A DNA stretch of 10,659 nt, taken from the NCBI GenBank assembly GCA_030544185.1, contig JAUNRO010000088.1, forward strand, positions 1 to 10,659. Direction: 5' to 3'. Numbering within the stretch: the stretch's first letter is position 1; every line of letters begins with the position of its first letter. The DNA is from Propionibacteriaceae bacterium. GTDB lineage: Bacteria; Actinomycetota; Actinomycetes; Propionibacteriales; Propionibacteriaceae. This document shows, piece by piece, positions 1 through 7,164 of the stretch. A program made the translations under genes and the position numbers. The notes below the pieces were generated by a model. It was not told the DNA's origin and made no database searches. It worked only from the letters and a program-made list of their open reading frames with translations.

Positions 1-81
1 CGGGGGGGGGGCTATCTCGGGTGGCCCCCCCTGCCTACTTGGGTTGGGGGGGGGGTGGGGGGGGGCCCCCCGGGCTCACGG
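1..81. other. Low-complexity G/C homopolymer end, probable artefact
   Basis: The left edge consists of long homopolymers: a G run at 2-11, a C run at 25-31, G10-T-G9 at 46-65, then C6 at 66-71. Ordinary high-GC coding DNA does not look like this. A very similar G9-T-G9 pattern ends the window on the right. The likeliest cause is poly-G read error or a collapsed contig end, so the 3' end of mrpC that lies here should not be trusted. Confidence 0.75.
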
Positions 82-464
82 GGCAGGGAGAGCCGCGATT
101 CGTATTCCTCGGTGGGATCGATCAGGTTCGGCGTCTCCAGCTCACGGCCCTCGAGCTCGATGTGGGTGTCGTCGTCGCCCTCGCCGGTGATCGACAGCCC
201 GAGGAGGAACACGGTGATCGCGAACGCGATCACGATCGCGGTCAGCACGAACGCCTGCGGCAGCGGGTCGGCGGTGATGGCCGGGTCGGCGCCGGCGCCG
301 GTCGCCGCACCGCGGCGGTCGACCCCGCCGGCCGCGACGAGCAGCAGGTTCACCCCGTGGCTGAGCAGGACGAAGCCGACGATGACGCGCATGAGGCCGC
401 GGCGCAGGACCATGAACACTCCGGCGCCGACCAGGACGCCAATGCCGAGCGCGAGGGCGATCAT
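12..464 (-). CDS. mrpC: Mrp/Mnh cation/proton antiporter subunit C (3' end unreliable)
   Basis: This is the small NuoK-like membrane subunit of the Mrp (Mnh, group 3 CPA) complex, which exchanges Na+ (or K+) for protons across the cytoplasmic membrane. Three helices are visible at residues about 2-20, 26-47 and 68-92. The family signatures are LLSHGVNLLLV (33-43) and DPLPQAFVLTAIVIAFAI (66-83). The acidic tail GEGDDDTHIELEG is cytoplasmic in character. The start is well fixed: the ATG overlaps the mrpA stop as ATGA, and GGAGG sits 7 nt upstream (472-476 on the complement). Translational coupling to mrpA is expected. After about residue 128 the reading enters the G-homopolymer edge and becomes a Pro/Gly-rich tail, so the true C-terminus is probably different. 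The mrpD gene would be expected next, off the left edge. Confidence 0.88.
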   Translation of the reverse strand: MIALALGIGVLVGAGVFMVLRRGLMRVIVGFVLLSHGVNLLLVAAGGVDRRGAATGAGADPAITADPLPQAFVLTAIVIAFAITVFLLGLSITGEGDDDTHIELEGRELETPNLIDPTEEYESRLSLPREPGGPPPTPPPTQVGRGGHPR

Positions 465-3247
465 CGGCTTTCCTCCCGTCGGGTCCGGGCGGGTTCGGGG
501 AAGCGCAGGGGTGGCGCGGCGGCCTCGTCCACGCCGAGCTTGCTGATCGCGGCCAGGACGACGCCGATGACATTGAGATAGACCCCGAGGTCGAATATCA
601 GTGCGGTCGTCAGGTGGACCGGACCGGCATAGGCGTGGAGCGGGGTGAGGAAGGAGCCCTCGACGAACCCGACCAGACCGGTCCCCACGCCGATCACGGT
701 CCCGGCGGCGATGAACAGCACATAGGGCAGCCGCAGCCGCCCGATCCGGTTGGACGAGGCCGCCACATAGATCAGCGCGAGCGCCGCGGCCCCGATCAGC
801 GCCGCGATGAACCCGCCGCCCGGGGCGTTGTGGCCACGGAGATAGAAGAACACGCTGAGCACCACCAGCACCGGCCCGAGCAGCCGCTCGCTCACCCGCA
901 GGGTGACGGCGTTGGCGCGCGGATTGTGGATGGCGCTGGAGCGCTCCACGACGATCGGGTTGGTCCGCAGCGGCAGTAGGCCGCGGGCATCGAGCGCCGC
1001 GATCAGCGCCACCCCGGTGACCCCCAGCACGATCGCCTCGCCCAGCGTGTCCAGCGCGCGGAAGTCGACGAGGATCACGTTGACGACGTTGGTCCCGCCG
1101 GTCAGCTCCTGCGCCCGGTCCAGCATCGCCGCGCCCGCCGCCGAGATCTCCCGGCGCCCGGTCAGGGCGTACGCGGAGAGGGCGGCGGTCCCGCCCACGG
1201 CCAGGCCCATGATCGCGGCGAAAATCAGCCGGGGCCGGCCGGAGGGATGGAAGGTCCGCGGCAGGCGGCTCAGCAGCAACACCATGACGACGACGGTGAG
1301 GATCTCGACGAGGAGCTGGGTGAGCGCGACATCGGGTGCACCGAGCACGAAGAACCAGAGGCTGACGGCGAAGCCGGCGACGCCGACGGTGGTGACCAGG
1401 GCGATGCGGCTGCGGGCCACCAGCGCGAGGGCCGCGCCGACCGCGACGACCGGGAGCAGCAGCCAGTCCAGCGGCTGGTTGAGCCCCGGGCGCGGTGCGG
1501 GCATCTGCACGAACGCCAGGCCGAAGGCGCCGATGGCCGCGACCCCGACCAGCGGCGGGATGAGATGCCTGAACGGCGAGTCCGAGCGGGTCACATCGCC
1601 GGTCCGGGCGCCGAAACGGATCGCTGTGCTGCGGAATGCTTCGACGACGTCAACGGCGCGGAAGCCGATGAGTTGCCGGTCGAGGAGTCCGTCGATGCGC
1701 GCGCGGGCCACGACGAGGACCGCGCCGGTGAGCAGCACGATCGCGGTCATGCCGAGCGCGGGGGTGAGGCCGTGCCAGAGAGCGAGGTCGGCGGCCGGCG
1801 GCTCGGTCGCCACGGCGGCGGCCGCTGCATTCACCACGGGCTCGGCGATCGGGCCGGCGACACCGAGCACGATGCCGGCGAGGGCGACCACGGCGACGGG
1901 GAGCAGCAGATCGGCGCCACCCTCACCGGGCGGATCGGCCATCCTGCGCCCGTGGGCACTCGTGATGACGCCAATCACCATCCGCGCCGAATAGGCGAAC
2001 GTCAGCGAGGCGGCGAGCACGGCGGCGGTCGCGACCACGAACACCGCGGGCCCCGGCAGCTGGGACATGGCCTTGAACATCGCCTCCTTGGAGACGAAGC
2101 CGAAGAACAGCGGTATCCCCGCCATCGAGGCGGCGGAGACGGTCAACAGCGCGGAGGTGATCGGCATCGTCCGGTGCAGACCGTTGAGCACGCGGATGTC
2201 GCGCGAGCCGCACTGGTGGTCGATCACCCCGACGCTCATGAACAAGGCGGACTTGAACGTGGCGTGGGCGAGGACGTGGACGATCGCGCCGATGAGGGCA
2301 TAGGCGGAGCCGATCCCGATCGTCGCGACGAGGAAGCCGAGCTGGCTGACGGTCGAATAGGCGAGGAGCTCCTTGAGGTCGTGGCGCTGCAGGGCGAACA
2401 GCGCGCCCATCAGCGCGGTGGTGAGCCCGATCGTGATGAGCAGGGCGTTCCAGACCGGGACCTCGGCGAGGGCGGGGGAGAACCGCAGCGCCAGATAGAT
2501 GCCGGCCTTCACCATCGCGGCGGCGTGCAGATAGGCGCTGACCGGGGTCGAGGCGACCATCGCATCGGGCAGCCAGGAGTGGAACGGGAACTGCGCGGAC
2601 TTCGTGAAGGCGGCGATCGCGACCAGCACGGCGATCAGCGCCGAGAAGCCCGGGTTGGCTGCCCAGCCCGGGTGGTGCAGGACCGCGTGCAGATCGGTGG
2701 TGCCGAACTCGACGCGGATCAGGCAGACCGCGCCCAGCAGCGCCAGTCCGCCGGCGGCGGTGACGAGGAACGTGCGGATGCCCGGGTCCTTGCCCTTGGG
2801 CCCGACCTGGGTGATCAGCAGGAACGAGCAGATCGTCGTGAACTCCCACATGATCCACAGCACGATCAGGTCGTCGGCGAGAATCAGGCCCATCATCGCC
2901 ACAGCGAAGAACGTGAGCAGCCCGAGGAATGGTCCGTGGCGCCCGCGCGGGAGATAGCCGGCCGAATAGGCCACCACGATCGCCCCGATGATCAGCACGA
3001 TCAGGCCGAAGGCGAACGACAGCCCGTCCAGGCGCAGGCGCAGGGCGACGTCGAACGACGGCAGCCACGGCCACACCTCGGTCACGGAGTCTGCCGCGCC
3101 GCGGCCCTGCCACGCCCGCACGAGCACTCCGGCGCCCACCAGCAGTCCCGCTGCCGCGATCCAGCCCGCGCGCCGGCCGAGCGCCCAGCCCAAGGCGTAC
3201 GCCACCGCGCACACGCCGAGCGTGAGCAGCAGGACCGCTGTGAGCAT
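461..3247 (-). CDS. mrpA: Mrp/Mnh cation/proton antiporter subunit A with fused subunit B domain
   Basis: This 928-residue polytopic protein is the main ion-translocating subunit of the Mrp antiporter, related to NuoL/NuoM of complex I. The NuoL-like core spans about residues 60-430. It holds the helix with Glu135 (WIMWEFTTICSF), Lys216 and His223 in FTKSAQFPFHSWLPDAM, Lys247 in AAAMVKAGIYL, and HVLAHATFKSALF (324-336), all positions known to matter for proton transfer in this family. The MrpA C-terminal (DUF4040-type) segment has GAPDVALTQLLVE (636-648), followed by the VILVDFRALDTLGEAIVLG segment (724-742). The last 140 residues are an MrpB/MnhB domain with FFYLRGHNAPGGGF (800-813), so A and B are one polypeptide, as is usual in actinomycetes. 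The start is the ATG at 3247, with AAAGG just upstream and the hydrophobic MLTAVLLLTLG immediately after. An upstream in-frame ATG at 3319 would add 24 polar residues and is less likely. First visible gene of the operon; mrpC follows with a 4-bp overlap. Confidence 0.93.
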   Translation of the reverse strand: MLTAVLLLTLGVCAVAYALGWALGRRAGWIAAAGLLVGAGVLVRAWQGRGAADSVTEVWPWLPSFDVALRLRLDGLSFAFGLIVLIIGAIVVAYSAGYLPRGRHGPFLGLLTFFAVAMMGLILADDLIVLWIMWEFTTICSFLLITQVGPKGKDPGIRTFLVTAAGGLALLGAVCLIRVEFGTTDLHAVLHHPGWAANPGFSALIAVLVAIAAFTKSAQFPFHSWLPDAMVASTPVSAYLHAAAMVKAGIYLALRFSPALAEVPVWNALLITIGLTTALMGALFALQRHDLKELLAYSTVSQLGFLVATIGIGSAYALIGAIVHVLAHATFKSALFMSVGVIDHQCGSRDIRVLNGLHRTMPITSALLTVSAASMAGIPLFFGFVSKEAMFKAMSQLPGPAVFVVATAAVLAASLTFAYSARMVIGVITSAHGRRMADPPGEGGADLLLPVAVVALAGIVLGVAGPIAEPVVNAAAAAVATEPPAADLALWHGLTPALGMTAIVLLTGAVLVVARARIDGLLDRQLIGFRAVDVVEAFRSTAIRFGARTGDVTRSDSPFRHLIPPLVGVAAIGAFGLAFVQMPAPRPGLNQPLDWLLLPVVAVGAALALVARSRIALVTTVGVAGFAVSLWFFVLGAPDVALTQLLVEILTVVVMVLLLSRLPRTFHPSGRPRLIFAAIMGLAVGGTAALSAYALTGRREISAAGAAMLDRAQELTGGTNVVNVILVDFRALDTLGEAIVLGVTGVALIAALDARGLLPLRTNPIVVERSSAIHNPRANAVTLRVSERLLGPVLVVLSVFFYLRGHNAPGGGFIAALIGAAALALIYVAASSNRIGRLRLPYVLFIAAGTVIGVGTGLVGFVEGSFLTPLHAYAGPVHLTTALIFDLGVYLNVIGVVLAAISKLGVDEAAAPPLRFPEPARTRREESR

Positions 3248-3279
3248 GAGGACCTTTCGGTCGATGTGGTGGTCTGACA

Positions 3280-3285
3280 AGGCTA
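3280..3285 (-). promoter_or_regulatory. Candidate -10 box of the mrp operon
   Basis: On the complement the hexamer is TAGCCT, which fits the actinobacterial TANNNT -10. It would start transcription about 25 nt before the mrpA ATG at 3247, leaving room for the AAAGG ribosome site. No convincing -35 hexamer is visible at normal spacing. Confidence 0.35.
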
Positions 3286-3302
3286 GGGAATCACGCCACG
3301 CC

Positions 3303-3317
3303 GGCCCCATGGGGGCC
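3303..3317. repeat. Inverted repeat GGCCCC-ATG-GGGGCC
   Basis: Perfect 6-bp arms surround a 3-nt centre in the divergent gap between mrpA and the ATPase gene. It lies upstream of both predicted -10 boxes. It could be part of an operator or simply a GC-rich chance palindrome. Confidence 0.3.
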
Positions 3318-3326
3318 AACCCTCAC

Positions 3327-3341
3327 CTGGCATCGCGCCAG
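3327..3341. promoter_or_regulatory. Operator-like inverted repeat CTGGC-N5-GCCAG
   Basis: Perfect 5-bp arms (3327-3331 and 3337-3341) with a 5-nt centre give a 15-bp dyad. It sits near the middle of the 153-bp divergent intergenic region, about 45 bp upstream of the proposed ATPase -10 and about 40 bp upstream of the proposed mrp -10. This is the size and position of a dimeric regulator site that could serve both genes. No regulator gene lies beside it, so this is inference from geometry. Confidence 0.35.
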
Positions 3342-3387
3342 CATGCAGATCGCCGCTCGGACTTGAATCGTCCAGGGCAGGCCGGAA

Positions 3388-3393
3388 TACGGT
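3388..3393 (+). promoter_or_regulatory. Candidate -10 box for a leaderless ATPase transcript
   Basis: TACGGT matches TANNNT and ends 7 nt before the ATG at 3401, which is the geometry of leaderless actinobacterial promoters where the start codon is the first transcribed triplet. No Shine-Dalgarno-like run is present between 3380 and 3400. TTGAAT at 3363-3368 is a possible -35, with a rather long 19-nt spacer. Confidence 0.4.
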
Positions 3394-3400
3394 CGGCGAC

Positions 3401-6103
3401 ATGACAGTCGTCTCCTGGTCGCCGGAAGCGCCCCACGCCACCGACGCGACCGACCTCCTGGCGCAGCTGGAGACCGAACGGGAAGGCCTGAGCGGCGAAG
3501 AGGCGGCCAGGCGGGTGGAGGAGATCGGGCCCAACAAGCTGCCGGAGGCCGAGTCCGATCATCCCGTGGTGCGGTTCATCCGGCACTTCCACGACCCGCT
3601 GATCTATGTGCTGCTCGTGGCTGCGCTGGTGACCGCGCTGCTCGGGCACTTCGTGGACACGGCCGTGATCATGATCGTCGTGGTGTTGAACGCCACCATC
3701 GGCTATGTGCAGGAGGGCCAGGCCGACAAGGCGCTGCAGGGGCTGCGCGACATGCTCTCGCCCGAGGCCCGGGTCCGCCGGGATGGTGACTGGCGAAAGA
3801 TTGAAGCCGACCAACTCGTCCCCGGCGATGTGGTCCGGCTCCGGGCGGGAGACCGTGTTCCCGCCGATGCCCGCGTGCTCGAAGCGAACAACCTCGCCAT
3901 CGAAGAGGCCGCCCTGACCGGCGAGTCCGAACCCGCCCAGAAGACCCCCGATCCTGTCGACGCGGACGCCGATCTGGGTGACCGCCACTCCATGGCGTAC
4001 TCGTCCACCATGGTCACCTCCGGCTCCGGCCTGGGTGTCGTGACCGCGACCGGCCAGCAGACCGAGATCGGGCGCATCAACGAGATGCTGTCCGAGGTCG
4101 AGACGCTCGCGACACCGCTGACCCGGCAGATGAACAAGTTCGGCAAGGGCCTGACGAGCGTCATCGTCGGCCTCTCGGCGGTGCTGTTCGGGGTCGGCTG
4201 GTGGCTCCACGACTACGAGCTCGGCGAGTTGGTCATCGCGGCAGTCGGGTTCGCGGTGGCGGCCATTCCCGAGGGCCTGCCCGCGATCATGACGATCACC
4301 CTCGCGCGCGGTGTCCAGCTCATGGCCAAACGGCACGCCATCACCCGCCGGCTGGACGCGGTCGAAACCCTCGGCTCGGTGACCGTGATCTGCTCCGACA
4401 AGACCGGGACCCTCACCCGCAACGAGATGACGGTCACGAAGGCCGTCACGGTCGATGGTGACTATGAGGTGGAGGGGGTGGGGTACGCCCCGGAGGGCGA
4501 GATCACCTGCGAGGGGCAGGCGGTTGATCCGGGCGCGGAGCATGACCTGCGCTCGCTGGCGATCGTCGCGGGGCTGGCCAACGACGCCAAGGTCCAGGAG
4601 CGGGACGGCGAGTGGGTGCTGCTCGGGGAGCCGACCGATGGTGCGCTCCGGGCGTTCGCGGACAAGGCGGGGCTGGCGGATGACATCGCCGAGCGGGTGG
4701 CCGAGTTGCCGTTCGACTCCGAGAACAAGTTCATGGCCTCGCTCGATCAGTCCGATGCCGGGCTGCGGATTCACCTCAAGGGCGCTCCGGACCGGCTGCT
4801 CGATCGATGCGACCGCCAGGGCAGCGGGCTGTCGCGGACCACCGGCCTGGACCGGGAGCACTGGGAACAGCGCATCGACGAGGCGAGCAACGAGGGCCTG
4901 CGTGTCCTGGCGGCTGCCGCGCGTGAGGCCCCCGCTGGGATGGAAGCGATCGAGCTCGCGGACATCGATGAGGGCGGCTTCGTGTTCCTCGGGCTGTTCG
5001 GCATCGTGGACCCGCCGCGGCCGGAGGCGATCCAGGCGATCGAGGAATGCCAGGAAGCGGGCATCCGGGTCGTGATGATCACCGGCGACCACGCCGGGAC
5101 CGCCAGCGCCATCGGCCGGGAGATGGGCATCGAAGCCGATTCCGTGGTCACGGGGACCGAGCTGGAGGACGCCGGCGAGGAGGACCTGGCCGACCTCGTC
5201 TGCGAGACCGACGTGTTCGCCCGGACGTCGCCGGAGCACAAGCTGCGGATCGTCTCGGCGCTGCAGGAGCGCGGCGAGGTCGTGTCGATGACCGGCGACG
5301 GGGTGAACGATGCGCCCTCGCTGAAGCGCGCCGATGTCGGCGTGGCGATGGGGATGAAGGGCACCGAGGTGACCAAGGAGGCCGCCGATGTCGTCCTCAC
5401 CGACGACAATTTCGTCTCCATCACCGACGCGGTCAAGGAGGGGCGCACGATCTATGACAACCTCAAGAAGTCGATCGAGTTCCTGCTGCCCACCAACGGC
5501 GCCCAGGGCCTGGTGATCCTCGCGGCGATCATGGCCGGCATCATCCTGCCCCTCACCCCGCTGCAGGTGCTCTGGGTCAACATGGTCGTCTCGGTCACCC
5601 TCGGCCTCGCGCTGGCCTTCGAGCCGTCGGAGCCCGGTGTGATGAAGCGGCCGCCGCGCGATCCGCAAGGGTCGCTGCTGAACCCGCTCATGCTCGGCCG
5701 GATCGCCTATGTGTCGATCCTCATCGGCGCCCTGACGATGACCGTGTTCACGATCGAACGTGATCTGGGCTCGCCGCTCGAGATCGCGCGGACAACCGCC
5801 CTGACCACCCTCATCGTCGCCCAGGCGTTCTATTTGCTCAACGTGCGCTTCATCGGCACCACCAGCCTGCGCCCGCAGCTGTTGACCACCAACCCCATCG
5901 CGTGGATCGCCATGGCCGTCCTGGCGGTGCTGCAACTCGGCTTCGTCTATGCCCCGTTCCTGCACGAGCCCTTCGACACCGGGCCGCTGGAGCCGCGGCA
6001 CTGGCTCGTCGCCCTGGCCGCCGGTGCCGTGCTGTTCGCGATCGTCGAAGTCGAGAAGGCCATCACCCGGCGGATTCCGGCCCTCCAGACGCACCAGCGC
6101 TGA
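3401..6103 (+). CDS. P2-type cation-transporting P-type ATPase (PacL/CtpF/Mna-like)
   Basis: This 900-residue membrane pump uses ATP to move a cation out of the cytoplasm. Order: N-terminal cation-ATPase domain (about 10-75), TM1-2 (about 65-100), actuator with TGES (173-176), TM3-4 with PEGLP (290-294), phosphorylation site DKTGTLT (Asp333), nucleotide domain with KGAP (460-463), hinge TGDGVNDAP (631-639), and TM5-10 (about 690-885). All catalytic motifs are intact and the length is normal. Aligned by eye with SERCA, Glu309 is kept (Glu291) and Asn768/Asn796 are kept (Asn699, Asn727). Glu771, Asp800 and Glu908 become Gln702, Ser731 and Gln808. Such a site is not classical Ca2+-ATPase and recalls the subfamily holding the Exiguobacterium Na+-ATPase Mna and Synechocystis PMA1. 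It is divergent from the Mrp operon, which supports Na+ or another monovalent ion as substrate, although Ca2+ cannot be excluded. The start ATG has no ribosome site and may be leaderless. Confidence 0.92.
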   Translation: MTVVSWSPEAPHATDATDLLAQLETEREGLSGEEAARRVEEIGPNKLPEAESDHPVVRFIRHFHDPLIYVLLVAALVTALLGHFVDTAVIMIVVVLNATIGYVQEGQADKALQGLRDMLSPEARVRRDGDWRKIEADQLVPGDVVRLRAGDRVPADARVLEANNLAIEEAALTGESEPAQKTPDPVDADADLGDRHSMAYSSTMVTSGSGLGVVTATGQQTEIGRINEMLSEVETLATPLTRQMNKFGKGLTSVIVGLSAVLFGVGWWLHDYELGELVIAAVGFAVAAIPEGLPAIMTITLARGVQLMAKRHAITRRLDAVETLGSVTVICSDKTGTLTRNEMTVTKAVTVDGDYEVEGVGYAPEGEITCEGQAVDPGAEHDLRSLAIVAGLANDAKVQERDGEWVLLGEPTDGALRAFADKAGLADDIAERVAELPFDSENKFMASLDQSDAGLRIHLKGAPDRLLDRCDRQGSGLSRTTGLDREHWEQRIDEASNEGLRVLAAAAREAPAGMEAIELADIDEGGFVFLGLFGIVDPPRPEAIQAIEECQEAGIRVVMITGDHAGTASAIGREMGIEADSVVTGTELEDAGEEDLADLVCETDVFARTSPEHKLRIVSALQERGEVVSMTGDGVNDAPSLKRADVGVAMGMKGTEVTKEAADVVLTDDNFVSITDAVKEGRTIYDNLKKSIEFLLPTNGAQGLVILAAIMAGIILPLTPLQVLWVNMVVSVTLGLALAFEPSEPGVMKRPPRDPQGSLLNPLMLGRIAYVSILIGALTMTVFTIERDLGSPLEIARTTALTTLIVAQAFYLLNVRFIGTTSLRPQLLTTNPIAWIAMAVLAVLQLGFVYAPFLHEPFDTGPLEPRHWLVALAAGAVLFAIVEVEKAITRRIPALQTHQR

Positions 6104-6117
6104 CCGTCATCGGGCAT

Positions 6118-6129
6118 CGCCGCGCGGCG
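6118..6129. repeat. 12-bp palindrome CGCCGCGCGGCG after the ATPase gene
   Basis: A perfect 12-bp palindrome lies 15 bp after the ATPase stop. It could form part of a GC-rich stem that ends transcription, but there is no T tract and no clear loop, so terminator function is only a possibility. Confidence 0.2.
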
Positions 6130-6158
6130 TCACCGGCGCCCGGTTCACGGCCCGGGGA

Positions 6159-6164
6159 TAGGCT
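6159..6164 (+). promoter_or_regulatory. Candidate -10 box of the kinase-regulator operon
   Basis: TAGGCT fits TANNNT and lies 55 bp before the kinase ATG at 6220. The predicted 5' leader of about 48 nt would contain the decamer repeat array. No -35 hexamer is evident at 16-19 bp spacing. Confidence 0.35.
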
Positions 6165-6209
6165 CGACGGGGGTCGACCCGGGTCAACCGAGGTCAGCCG
6201 GGCCAGCCG
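6161..6209. repeat. Imperfect 10-bp direct repeats (consensus near GGGTCRACCG)
   Basis: Successive decamers read GGCTCGACGG (6161-6170), GGGTCGACCC (6171-6180), GGGTCAACCG (6181-6190) and AGGTCAGCCG (6191-6200). A degenerate fifth unit, GGGCCAGCCG, is shifted by one base. The period equals about one helical turn. GGGTCGACCC is itself a perfect palindrome, and GACCCGGGTC (6176-6185) is a second one nested across units. The array overlaps or follows the likely -10 and transcription start, a position suited to repression or autoregulation. Confidence 0.5.
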
Positions 6210-6219
6210 AAAGGGACGG

Positions 6220-7164
6220 ATGTCGCTGCTCAGACGGACGATCGTGATCAACGCCGCCGTGATCACCGGCGCGTTCCTGGTGCTGCTGTTCTCCCCGATC
6301 GCGCTGACGTTCCCGCCCAATCCGCTGGAGATGGTCGTGCTCGGGATCGCGCTGGTCGCCCTGCTCACCGCGACCTCCTGGGCGATCCGCCGTTCGCTGC
6401 AGCCGCTGGCGACACTGTCGGCCGATATCGCCCGCGTCCGCAAGCTCGAGGACTCCACCCGGTTGCAGGTCGACGCGGCGCCGGAGGTGCAGGCGGTCGC
6501 GGAGGCCTATAACGGGCTGCTCGACCGCCTGGCCGCGGACCAGCGCGATCGCACCCGGCTGACGTTGGATGCGCAGGAGGCGGAGCGGAGCAGGATCGCG
6601 CGAGAGCTGCATGATGAGATCGGCCAGACGCTGACGTTCTCGCTGATCGGGCTCGCGAACGTGGTGGCCGATCATCCGGAGTGGGAGCCGGAGCTGGAAC
6701 AGCCGCGAGAGAGCGTGCGCGGGGCGCTCGAGCAGGTCCGCGCGACGGCAGCGGCGCTGCGGCCCGGCGTCCTGGATGATCTCGGCCTGCGCGCCGCGCT
6801 CGAAGACCTCATCCTGCGCGTCGAACGGGACGCAGGGCTGCGGGTCGAGCGGGAGCTCAAGGGCGCGGAGGAGCTGACCGACGAGCAGGAACTCGTGGTG
6901 TTCCGCGTGTGTCAGGAGGCCCTCACCAACGTCGTGCGGCACGCCGACGCCCGGACGGCCTGGGTCAGCGTCACCGGTGCTGCCGGCGAACTCGTGCTCC
7001 GGGTCGCCGACGACGGGCGCGGCTTCGGTGGCCGGCACGGGGCCGGCATCGAAGGCATGGACGAACGCGCCTCGCTCGTCGACGGCATCCTGGGCGTACG
7101 CCAACGAACAGAAGGGGGCACCGAAGTGACCCTGACCATCCCGCGCGCTGCAGGTGCGCGATGA
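6220..7164 (+). CDS. Two-component sensor histidine kinase, HisKA_3/NarL-partner type
   Basis: This 314-residue membrane kinase autophosphorylates on histidine and passes the phosphate to the response regulator encoded just downstream. Two hydrophobic helices (about 8-30 and 38-57) are separated by only about 8 residues, so there is essentially no extracytoplasmic sensor domain. A HAMP-like linker follows (about 56-108, with LQPLATLSADIARV). The HisKA_3 dimerisation box is ERSRIARELHDEIGQ with phospho-acceptor His131. The ATPase part has the N box CQEALTNVVRHA (Asn237), the G1 box DDGRGF (264-269) and GAGIEGMDERA (275-285). The start is the ATG at 6220, preceded by AAAGGGA; the frame stays open upstream but that part is arginine/proline-rich and not protein-like. 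The stop overlaps the next start as ATGA. The signal is unknown; membrane state or a protein partner is plausible because a ligand domain is missing. Confidence 0.92.
   Translation: MSLLRRTIVINAAVITGAFLVLLFSPIALTFPPNPLEMVVLGIALVALLTATSWAIRRSLQPLATLSADIARVRKLEDSTRLQVDAAPEVQAVAEAYNGLLDRLAADQRDRTRLTLDAQEAERSRIARELHDEIGQTLTFSLIGLANVVADHPEWEPELEQPRESVRGALEQVRATAAALRPGVLDDLGLRAALEDLILRVERDAGLRVERELKGAEELTDEQELVVFRVCQEALTNVVRHADARTAWVSVTGAAGELVLRVADDGRGFGGRHGAGIEGMDERASLVDGILGVRQRTEGGTEVTLTIPRAAGAR

Noticed and set aside
1247..3277. A 676-codon open frame on the plus strand opposite mrpA
   Set aside because: The composition is Glu/Arg/Gly/His-rich without motifs, and the opposite strand is a clear MrpA subunit.
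3248..3319. A 24-residue N-terminal extension of mrpA from the ATG at 3319
   Set aside because: The extension is polar and ends at a methionine followed directly by the first membrane helix. AAAGG lies before that ATG at 3247, and the likely -10 box falls inside the extension.
3248..3400. A riboswitch (Mg2+, Na+ or c-di-AMP type) in the Mrp/ATPase gap
   Set aside because: The predicted leaders are too short (about 25 nt for mrp, none for the ATPase), and I saw no known aptamer core.
3323..6094. A 923-codon open frame on the minus strand opposite the ATPase gene
   Set aside because: It is rich in His, Arg, Gly, Asp and Gln with no domain or membrane pattern, and lies fully antisense to a convincing P-type ATPase. 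GC-rich codon structure produces such shadow frames.
6104..6160. An intrinsic terminator after the ATPase gene
   Set aside because: There are only short GC palindromes without a loop or T tract, so this was kept as a low-confidence repeat, not a terminator.
5902..6219. An upstream extension of the histidine kinase frame into the ATPase gene
   Set aside because: It overlaps the ATPase coding region, is Arg/Pro/Ala-rich, and a good ribosome site precedes the ATG at 6220.
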